From NCBI GenBank assembly GCA_009923795.1, contig RFSU01000016.1:1-20821 (forward strand): a stretch of 20,821 nucleotides of DNA, in the 5' to 3' direction. This stretch comes from Sphingomonadaceae bacterium. GTDB taxonomy: Bacteria > Pseudomonadota > Alphaproteobacteria > Sphingomonadales > Sphingomonadaceae. The notes below the pieces were generated by a model. That model had not been told where the DNA came from. It searched no databases and was given only the letters and a program-made list of their open reading frames with translations. Shown piece by piece: positions 14,198-19,577 of the stretch. Numbering within the stretch: position 1 is the stretch's first letter; each line of letters starts with the position of its first letter. Position numbers and translations under genes: made by a program.

Positions 14198-15868
14198 ATG
14201 AGGATTGCCCGCTGGCTTGCCGCCGCTGCCCTTTTTTCGGCGATGCCTGTGCAGGCGCAAGCGCCCACGGGTGCGCCCAAGCTGGTCGTCGTCCTTTCGG
14301 TGGATCAATTCTCAAGCGACCTGTTCAGCGAATGGCGCGGCAAATATACTGGCGGTCTTAAGCGCATGGCCAGTGGCGTTGTCTTTCCCGGCGGCTATCA
14401 AAGCCATGCCGCAACTGAAACCTGCCCGGGCCATTCTACCATCACCAGCGGCATCCGCCCGGGTCGCGCCGGGATTGCCGTCAATGATTGGTTCGGTATG
14501 CGCGCAGACGGCTATGGTGAAATTTATTGCGTTGAGGACGAAGATATCCCCGGCAGCACGCATGATAATTACACGGTTTCGCTCAAGCATCTGAGCGCGG
14601 ATTGGCAGACGCTGGGCGATCGGATGAAATCCCTGCCCGGCAGCACAACGCGCGTTTTTGCCGTCTCGGGCAAGGATCGTGGCGCGACGCTCATGGCCGG
14701 GCGCAAGGCAGATCAAACCTTGTGGTATGATTGGCGGGCCAAGGGCTTCACCACCTATATCGGGGCGGATCGCAGCCGGGTGAGCACTGCCGTTCCAGCA
14801 CTCGCCGCCGTTAATGCCCGCATAGCCCAATGGATCGCCCGGCCCGTCATTCCACCGCTGCCGCCGCAATGTCAGGCGCGGATTTCGCCAATTCAGGTCG
14901 GCAAGCTGACGGTCGGCGACGGCGCTGAAGATGGGCCGCGCACGGACACGCCAGAGAATATGGCCAAGGATTATCGAACGACCCGCGCCCTTGATTTGGC
15001 AACACTTGATCTTGCCGAAAGCATGGTTGCCGCGAACGGGTTGGGCCGAGGCGCGGGCACCGATGTGCTGGCAATCAGCCTGTCAGCGACCGATTATATC
15101 GGCCATAGCTATGGCACCGAAGGGCCGGAAATGTGCGGCCAGATGGTCTCGCTTGATGCGCGGCTGGGGCAGTTTTTCGCGATGCTGGACCGCCAGAAAA
15201 TGGATTATGTGGTCGCGCTGACGGCTGATCATGGTGGCTTTGATGCGCCAGAGCGCCATAGCGAACATGCCTATCCCTCTGCCAGCAGGGCGCCCTTGTC
15301 GCTCGCCGCCCCGGTGTTGTCGCAGATGCTGGCCAAGCAATTTGGCTGGCAGGGCGCGCTGATTGAAAATCGCGCCTTGGGCGGGGATTATTGGTTCACA
15401 CCCAATGTGCCGGGCAATCGCCGGGCCGAAGCCGCCGCTTGGCTCAAGGCGGAATTGGAACGGCAATTTGCAGGCAAGGTTGCGGCTGTGTTTGCCAAGG
15501 CGGACATTGCGGAGCTTCCGGCCCCCACCGGGAACCCGGCGCTGTGGAGCCTTGCACAGCGGGTGCGCGCGTCCTTCGTGCCGGATCGGTCAGGGGATAT
15601 TTATATCGCCTTGCTCAATGGCCAGCAGCCGATGCCAGCGGGCATTCGCGGCTATGTCGCAACGCATGGCAGCCCATGGGATTATGATCGGCGCGTGCCC
15701 ATCCTGTTCTGGCGCAAGGGCATGGCTCCGTTTGAACAACCCCAGCCGGTGGAGACGGTGGATATCCTGCCCACATTGGCAAGCCTTGTCGGCCTGCCGA
15801 TTGAGGCTGGCTCGGTCGATGGGCGCTGTCTGGATTTGGCGGCGGGGCCGAGCACGACCTGCCGATAA
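14198..15868 (+). CDS. phoK: PhoK-type alkaline phosphatase
   Basis: 556 aa. The ATG at 14198 follows AGGAGA at ideal spacing; the frame extends up to a TTG at 14180 that is rejected. A signal peptide (about 1-20, MPVQA-Q) exports the enzyme. It matches the nucleotide pyrophosphatase/phosphodiesterase-like alkaline phosphatase PhoK of Sphingomonas: SVDQFSSDLFSEWRGKYTGG, SHAATETCPGHSTI with nucleophile Thr75, GKDRGA with Lys159 and Arg161, SATDYIGH with Asp299 and His303, TADHGG with Asp344 and His345, VATHGSPWD with His490, and DRRVPILFWRKGM near the end. The pattern of zinc and calcium ligands is intact, so it should be an active metal-dependent phosphomonoesterase releasing phosphate from exogenous esters. 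No clear Pho box is visible in the short divergent gap. Confidence 0.92.
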   Translation: MRIARWLAAAALFSAMPVQAQAPTGAPKLVVVLSVDQFSSDLFSEWRGKYTGGLKRMASGVVFPGGYQSHAATETCPGHSTITSGIRPGRAGIAVNDWFGMRADGYGEIYCVEDEDIPGSTHDNYTVSLKHLSADWQTLGDRMKSLPGSTTRVFAVSGKDRGATLMAGRKADQTLWYDWRAKGFTTYIGADRSRVSTAVPALAAVNARIAQWIARPVIPPLPPQCQARISPIQVGKLTVGDGAEDGPRTDTPENMAKDYRTTRALDLATLDLAESMVAANGLGRGAGTDVLAISLSATDYIGHSYGTEGPEMCGQMVSLDARLGQFFAMLDRQKMDYVVALTADHGGFDAPERHSEHAYPSASRAPLSLAAPVLSQMLAKQFGWQGALIENRALGGDYWFTPNVPGNRRAEAAAWLKAELERQFAGKVAAVFAKADIAELPAPTGNPALWSLAQRVRASFVPDRSGDIYIALLNGQQPMPAGIRGYVATHGSPWDYDRRVPILFWRKGMAPFEQPQPVETVDILPTLASLVGLPIEAGSVDGRCLDLAAGPSTTCR

Positions 15869-15943
15869 AATCTGAAATAATGTCATAGATTGGTGCATTG
15901 CCAGCTTTTTGGTTGGACCGGAAAGCGGCTTTGGCTTAGCCTT

Positions 15944-16651
15944 ATGGCCATGTCGGATTGCGAAGCCTGTCTTGTGCGAAACCGAGCAATTTGCTCGGCC
16001 TTGGCAGATGACGAACTGGCCCTCTTGTCAAAAATGGGGCGCAAGCACCATGTGACGCGCGGTCAAACCCTTGCCCGGGAAGGGGATGAGGCGCTGGTTG
16101 TCGCCAATGTGATTCAGGGCGTCCTGAAACTCTCGGTCTCAACTGCGGACGGGCGTGAACAAATTGTCGCCGTCGTCTTTCCGTCTGATTTTATCGGACG
16201 GCCATTTGGCACAGAAAGCCCTTATAGCGTCACTGCGCTGACCGACGTTGAAGTCTGCATTTTCACGCGCGCCGCCTTTGATGGATTTGCCAAGGATCAC
16301 CCGGATCTTCAGCATAAGTTGCTGCAACGGACTTTGGATGAGTTGGATCGTGCGCGCCAATGGATGATGTTGCTCGGCCGCAAGACAGCCAGCGAGCGGA
16401 TTGCGACGTTGCTGCTCGAAATGTCGAACCGCTTGGGAAGTGCGACCTGCGCTGCCATCACGCCCTTTCTGGATGAATTTGATCTGCCGATGGATCGCCA
16501 GCAAATGGGGGATGTGCTTGGCCTGACGATTGAAACGGTCAGCCGACAGCTTACTAAGCTGAAAGCGGCAGAGATGATCGAGCTGCCAGACCGCAGGCGC
16601 GTGGTCATCAAGGACCGCCGCCGCTTGGAACACATTGCCCAAGCCGCCTGA
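15944..16651 (+). CDS. FNR/CRP family regulator with four iron-sulfur cysteines (FnrL-like)
   Basis: 235 aa from ATG 15944; ATG 15950 is also possible and neither has a strong ribosome site. N-terminal cysteines 6, 9 and 17 (CEACLVRNRAIC) plus Cys105 (VEVCIF) are spaced as in alphaproteobacterial FnrL, where they hold an oxygen-labile 4Fe-4S cluster. A cyclic-nucleotide-binding-like barrel (about 20-125) leads into the long dimerisation helix (RTLDELDRARQWMMLLGR) and a C-terminal helix-turn-helix. The recognition helix is GLTIETVSRQLTKLK, with Glu197, Ser200 and Arg201 forming the E-x-x-S-R set that reads TTGAT half-sites in FNR. Expected role: activating genes when oxygen is low. A matching FNR box lies upstream of the convergent usp gene (17565-17578). 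The two genes end 20 nt apart. Confidence 0.9.
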   Translation: MAMSDCEACLVRNRAICSALADDELALLSKMGRKHHVTRGQTLAREGDEALVVANVIQGVLKLSVSTADGREQIVAVVFPSDFIGRPFGTESPYSVTALTDVEVCIFTRAAFDGFAKDHPDLQHKLLQRTLDELDRARQWMMLLGRKTASERIATLLLEMSNRLGSATCAAITPFLDEFDLPMDRQQMGDVLGLTIETVSRQLTKLKAAEMIELPDRRRVVIKDRRRLEHIAQAA

Positions 16652-16671
16652 GGCCCATTCTTCAGTGGCCC

Positions 16672-17481
16672 CTATCGGCCAAGGTAAATGGGAATATTGG
16701 CGTGCGTGGTCAGTCGCCGGGTGACGCCGCCCAGCAGTGTTTCGCGCAGGCGGGAGTGGCCATAGGCACCGATCAAGATGGCCCCTGCGCCCTGCGACTG
16801 GGCAACCTCTGTCAAAACCTCGTCCGCCGGCCCGGCATCTTCGTCAAAGCTGACCAGATCAGATGTGATATCGTGCCGCGATAAATAGGTGGACGCCTCT
16901 GTTTGAGGAAAGACCTCGCCCTCTTCGCCGATGGACACCAATGTGACACTGGACGCAAGCTTGAGCGCGGGGAGGCCAAGGCGGATCGCCCGTGCGGCTT
17001 CTGCGGATGCATTCCAGCCGACCACAATGGGTGCGGTTGCATCCATCTGCGTCACTTTTTCGGGCACGACGAGAACCGCGCACCCGCCATGGATCACAAC
17101 CTCATCCACCAAAGGCAAGGGACGGCTGGTGCTGGAGCTCTTACCAGCCTGACTGACAATCAGCAAATCCGACAGCGTTGCGAGGGAGACAAGCGTCTGA
17201 GCCGGATCGCCATCAAAGGATTGCCAATCCCAGCGAACATCCTCTCGGGACAGGCGGGCTTCCACCCGTTTGGCGGTCAGCTTTTCGCTTTCACGTAGGC
17301 TCTCTATAATCGCGCCGCTCGCAAATATTCCGCCGACCGGGTCCATCCCAACATAGGCAGAAAAGGGGGTGACATAGGCGCACGTTAGATGCGCGTCATG
17401 GGCGCGGCACAGGTCCAACGCGACGGACAAGCGACCGTCAAGGGCATCATCTTCATAGATGTGGAGCAAGATCGACTTCAC
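16672..17481 (-). CDS. Universal stress protein, tandem UspA domains
   Basis: 269 aa from a GTG at 17481 (VKSILLHIYEDD), preceded by AAAGGAAAG; longer in-frame readings to 17556 are not supported by a ribosome site. Two UspA folds: an N-terminal one (about 1-143) without the glycine-rich loop, and a C-terminal one (about 150-269) with GWNASAEAARAI and the ATP-binding pattern G-x2-G-x9-G starting at residue 238 (GAYGHSRLRETLLGG). Family knowledge: cytoplasmic stress proteins, often induced under low oxygen or stationary phase. The FNR box about 84 nt upstream of the start, and the neighbouring FNR-type regulator, suggest anaerobic or microaerobic induction. Confidence 0.88.
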   Translation of the reverse strand: MKSILLHIYEDDALDGRLSVALDLCRAHDAHLTCAYVTPFSAYVGMDPVGGIFASGAIIESLRESEKLTAKRVEARLSREDVRWDWQSFDGDPAQTLVSLATLSDLLIVSQAGKSSSTSRPLPLVDEVVIHGGCAVLVVPEKVTQMDATAPIVVGWNASAEAARAIRLGLPALKLASSVTLVSIGEEGEVFPQTEASTYLSRHDITSDLVSFDEDAGPADEVLTEVAQSQGAGAILIGAYGHSRLRETLLGGVTRRLTTHANIPIYLGR

Positions 17482-17564
17482 CAACCGCACCTTTCCTTTG
17501 TTTCTAGAACAAGGGAAATGCACGAGACGCGAACTTGTGTCCTTGATTGGGCACAAAAACTTTG

Positions 17565-17578
17565 TTGATCGAAGTCAA
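17565..17578 (-). promoter_or_regulatory. Predicted FNR/FnrL binding site upstream of usp
   Basis: On the minus strand the 14-mer reads TTGACTTCGATCAA, i.e. TTGAC-N4-ATCAA. This differs from the perfect FNR palindrome TTGAT-N4-ATCAA by one base and fits alphaproteobacterial FnrL/FixK sites. It is centred about 90 nt upstream of the usp GTG, leaving room for a class II promoter (centre at -41.5) with transcription starting near 17530 and a leader of about 50 nt. No strong -10 box is visible at the expected place. A weaker half-match, TTGAT-TGGG-CACAA, starts 22 nt away at 17543. Confidence 0.7.
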
Positions 17579-17590
17579 TGTGGCCGAGCG

Positions 17591-17611
17591 GGGGCGGCTT
17601 TTGACCGCCCC
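17591..17611 (-). terminator. GC-rich hairpin after the beta-barrel gene
   Basis: GGGGCGG and CCGCCCC pair in a 7-bp stem around a 7-nt loop (CTTTTGA), 9 nt past the stop of the outer-membrane protein gene. It may stop or stabilise that transcript. No T run follows on the minus strand, so it is not a convincing intrinsic terminator. Confidence 0.35.
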
Positions 17612-17619
17612 GCGCCGGG

Positions 17620-18324
17620 TTAGAATGCGTAGCTCAATGTCGCCTGCACATTTTGGAAGCTGGATCGGCCTGTGATGCTGCGGTCCAACTCATCGGTCAG
17701 GGCAAAGGATTTGGTGCGGAAGTAGCGATATTTCACCCCAATGGAGACCCTATCTGACAAGGGCTCGCGCACCCCCGCCAAGAGCTGCCAAGCAAGGCCC
17801 TTATCCCGCCCATTGAGGAACGGCACGCCAGAGGCGAGAGAATAGTTGCGCGCCTCAAATCGGGCATAGCCAACCCCCGCGCCTGCAAAAAATTTGGTCT
17901 GATTTGCGTCGCCCAATTGGGCATAGCCATTCAGCATCGCGGCGCGGGACCGGCTGCTTCCCGAAAAAGCGGTAAAGCTGCCTTGGGTCAAAATAGGCGT
18001 TGTCGACCCACTGACCAACCGCGCAGGGATCGGCACGGTTGTGGTGACCTTATTCAGGGCGGCGGCGCGCTGGCTCAATTCCACTTCGGCGCGCAACAGG
18101 CCAAAATCCATGCCCGCAGACACGGCAACATCATAACCCGTTTTGTGGGTGAGGCTGATGCCGTTGGCGGTCGGGTTGGGCGTTGTGCCCACTGTAAGGC
18201 CCATTTTATTGGCCCAATAAGATCCAGCCGACAACTCGACAAAGGGCCGCGGGCCGTCCTCCGCCAGAACAGGGGTTGCATATAGAGCAAGGCCAATTGC
18301 TGAAACTAGGGCTGTGGTTCTCAT
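17620..18324 (-). CDS. Outer-membrane beta-barrel protein (small porin-like)
   Basis: 234 aa. The ATG at 18324 follows AAAGGAACGGG and starts a clear signal peptide (MRTTALVSAIGLALYATPVLA-ED). The mature part has alternating aromatic/hydrophobic strands and turns typical of an eight-stranded barrel (FVELSAGSYWANKMGL, KTGYDVAVSAGMDFGLLRAEVELSQ, FFAGAGVGYARFEARN, AWQLLAGVREPLSDRVSIGVKYRYFRT) and ends in TLSYAF, the C-terminal Phe signal for insertion by the Bam machinery. It resembles the Opa/OmpA-like 'outer membrane beta-barrel protein' families; no specific function can be given. It lies between the tRNA and the usp gene on the same strand, with its own ribosome site; a GC-rich hairpin follows. 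Confidence 0.85.
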   Translation of the reverse strand: MRTTALVSAIGLALYATPVLAEDGPRPFVELSAGSYWANKMGLTVGTTPNPTANGISLTHKTGYDVAVSAGMDFGLLRAEVELSQRAAALNKVTTTVPIPARLVSGSTTPILTQGSFTAFSGSSRSRAAMLNGYAQLGDANQTKFFAGAGVGYARFEARNYSLASGVPFLNGRDKGLAWQLLAGVREPLSDRVSIGVKYRYFRTKSFALTDELDRSITGRSSFQNVQATLSYAF

Positions 18325-18504
18325 ATTCCCGTTCCTTTTCAAGGGCATCGACCAAGAGAAAGGCCGCGTACCGCGCACGCAATCTCCATGGCCCGGCAAG
18401 ATGGGCGAGCACCACTTTCCTTATGGCTTAAACGCCTAATCCTTTTGCCAGAGATGCTCTGGTCGCGGTCGGATTGGGACGCAAATTCAGCAAGGGGGGA
18501 CGGA

Positions 18505-18580
18505 TGGTGGAGCTGAGGGGAATCGAACCCCTGACCTCATCATTGCGAACGATGCGCTCTACCAACTGAGCTACAGCCCC
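18505..18580 (-). tRNA. tRNA-Ala (anticodon CGC)
   Basis: The minus strand folds into a complete 76-nt cloverleaf: 7-bp acceptor stem GGGGCTG/CAGCTCC, D arm GCTC...GAGC, anticodon stem CATCG/TGATG (last pair G-U) with loop TTCGCAA, and T arm AGGGG-TTCGAAT-CCCCT, then discriminator A and an encoded CCA. The anticodon CGC (18545-18547) reads GCG. The acceptor stem contains the G3-U70 wobble pair, the identity element for alanyl-tRNA synthetase. This is the isoacceptor for GCG codons, which are frequent in the neighbouring genes. Confidence 0.97.
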
Positions 18581-18595
18581 GCATCCGTGGGAGGC

Positions 18596-18624
18596 GCCTT
18601 AACGCTGGCGGCGGCGCGTTGCAA
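18596..18624 (-). promoter_or_regulatory. Possible promoter of tRNA-Ala
   Basis: On the minus strand TTGCAA (18619-18624) and TAAGGC (18596-18601) are separated by 17 nt, with the -10-like element 15 nt before the tRNA 5' end. Position and spacing fit a sigma-70 type promoter; the -10 match is poor. Confidence 0.35.
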
Positions 18625-18695
18625 TGGGCTTGCGCTGTTGCACTCTGCCAGCGCCTGGCCTTGCCAAAGGCCGTCGGCCGCCGCACAAAGGCCAT

Positions 18696-19232
18696 ATGCG
18701 GTTGATCACCATAGCTGGGACAGTCCTTGCAACGCTGCTGCTCACGGCGTGCGCTACGACACCCCCGCCACCCCGCCCGGCAAAGCCGGTTGTTGGACCC
18801 TCTATTGCGGCTCCCATCGCGCCCCCTGTCGCCAATTGGGAAGACCGTCGCCCAACGGCCGGCGATTGGATCTATCGCGCAGAGCCTCGGGGCGGTGTTG
18901 CGCTTTTTGGGCGGTCGCAGGCCTCGGCAGACTTGGTGGTTGCCTGTGACCGGACCAATGGACGGATCACCCTCTCTCGATTTGGCCTGATGCCATCGGG
19001 GCAGGTGGTGCAGATGACCCTGCGCGCGACAGATGCCAGCCACTCCTACCCGGCGCAGGCAAGTGCGCTGTTGCCCGGCTATATCTCTGCAGAACTTGCC
19101 GCCAAAGACCCGCAGCTTGACGCAATGGTGCACAGCCGTGGAGCATTCCTCATCAGCTTGGCGGGCACAGAAGACCTCATCGTCCCGGCATGGGCCGAAT
19201 TTGCGAGGGTTGTGGAAGAGTGTCGGCGCTGA
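18696..19232 (+). CDS. Small lipoprotein of unknown function
   Basis: 178 aa from the ATG at 18696 (MRLITIAGTV), with AAAGG just upstream; the frame is open to 18624 but that part lacks a ribosome site and would precede the signal. A type II signal ends in the lipobox LLTAC with Cys19 as the lipidated residue, followed by a Pro/Ala-rich linker (TTPPPPRPAKP) and a compact domain containing GDWIYRAEPRGGVALFGRSQASADLVVACDRTNGRITLSR and ending in AWAEFARVVEECRR. Two cysteines in the domain (in VACD and EECR) could form a disulfide. The pattern resembles uncharacterised sphingomonad periplasmic proteins; I cannot assign a function. It starts 116 nt from the 5' end of the divergent tRNA gene. Confidence 0.8.
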   Translation: MRLITIAGTVLATLLLTACATTPPPPRPAKPVVGPSIAAPIAPPVANWEDRRPTAGDWIYRAEPRGGVALFGRSQASADLVVACDRTNGRITLSRFGLMPSGQVVQMTLRATDASHSYPAQASALLPGYISAELAAKDPQLDAMVHSRGAFLISLAGTEDLIVPAWAEFARVVEECRR

Positions 19233-19332
19233 CATCAGATTGCTCTGCACGAAGCCCGAACCACCGATTCTGACAGCATCTTCTAACTTTACAAGACTTG
19301 AATCTTCGATCGCTTCGACTCATGTTGCGGAT

Positions 19333-19364
19333 GCGACCCAAGAGGGTCGCTAGGCGCAACTAGC
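19333..19364 (+). other. Two abutting hairpins upstream of a micro-ORF
   Basis: GCGACCC-AAGA-GGGTCGC (19333-19350) is a perfect 7-bp stem with a tetraloop. GCTAG-GCGCAA-CTAGC (19349-19364) is a perfect 5-bp stem starting two bases before the first one ends, so the two compete for those bases or stack. They stop one base before the Shine-Dalgarno stretch. Their position is what one would expect of RNA structure controlling ribosome access. Confidence 0.45.
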
Positions 19365-19380
19365 GAAAGGAGGTGATCCG

Positions 19381-19428
19381 ATGTCTCATGGTCCAGCTAA
19401 GAGGTCGGAAAGGGTGATTCGGGGATAG
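19381..19428 (+). CDS. Possible 15-aa micro-ORF with an extended Shine-Dalgarno
   Basis: ATG at 19381, stop TAG at 19426-19428, peptide MSHGPAKRSERVIRG, very basic. It is preceded by AAAGGAGGTGATCC (19366-19379), fully complementary to the last 14 nt of a standard bacterial 16S rRNA, with 7 nt between the GGAGG core and the ATG. That is the strongest ribosome site in the window, so translation is plausible although the peptide is tiny. No family is recognised. It may be a leader peptide or a ribosome-binding decoy. A second short frame in the same register (MAPYRFKRLRAHSSDR, 19462-19512) is also basic but has no clear ribosome site. Confidence 0.35.
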   Translation: MSHGPAKRSERVIRG

Positions 19429-19520
19429 GCGCGGTGACCGCAGCCTTTGGTCTCCTCGGCAATGGCACCGTATCGTTTTAAACGATTGCGGGCCCATTCC
19501 TCCGATCGCTGACCATGCGG

Positions 19521-19554
19521 AAGGGTCGTAAAGCCTGATGGCTTTGCGGCCCTT
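19521..19554 (+). terminator. Long hairpin, probable plus-strand terminator or RNA stabiliser
   Basis: AAGGGTCGTAAAGCC (19521-19535) pairs with GGCTTTGCGGCCCTT (19540-19554) around the tetraloop TGAT. In plus-strand RNA all 15 positions pair (two as G-U). In minus-strand RNA those two become A-C mismatches, so the hairpin favours a plus-strand transcript. A T-poor tail (CTCATG) follows, so termination would be imperfect. It could still act on gyrB messages coming from the other side. Confidence 0.5.
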
Positions 19555-19577
19555 CTCATGTCCGGCAAGTGCCGTGG

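Larger units (their letters stand above)
19233..19577. other. Gene-free, highly structured intergenic region
   Basis: The stretch between the lipoprotein gene and the 3' end of gyrB has no conventional gene. It holds, in plus-strand order: a weak promoter-like pair (CTTGAA, 17 nt, TCATGT) near 19299-19327; two abutting hairpins (19333-19364); a very strong Shine-Dalgarno sequence (19366-19379) with a 15-codon ORF (19381-19428); the inverted repeats GCGGT-G-ACCGC and ATCGTTT-T-AAACGAT (19472-19486); and a long hairpin (19521-19554). On the minus strand a 60-codon reading frame (19386-19568, TTG start) overlaps all of this. Density of structure suggests a transcribed leader or small RNA rather than spacer. 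Confidence 0.5.

Noticed and set aside
18448..18462. CCAGAG-ATG-CTCTGG hairpin between tRNA-Ala and the beta-barrel gene
   Set aside because: Only 6 bp with a 3-nt loop and no T run on the minus strand; too weak to call a tRNA terminator.
18540..19250. 236-codon minus-strand frame
   Set aside because: Runs through part of the tRNA-Ala and opposite the lipoprotein gene; Arg/Cys-rich shadow composition.
19366..19379. Possible 3' end of a 16S rRNA gene on the minus strand
   Set aside because: Only 14 nt match the 16S tail; the adjoining sequence bears no relation to rRNA helix 45 or anything upstream of it.
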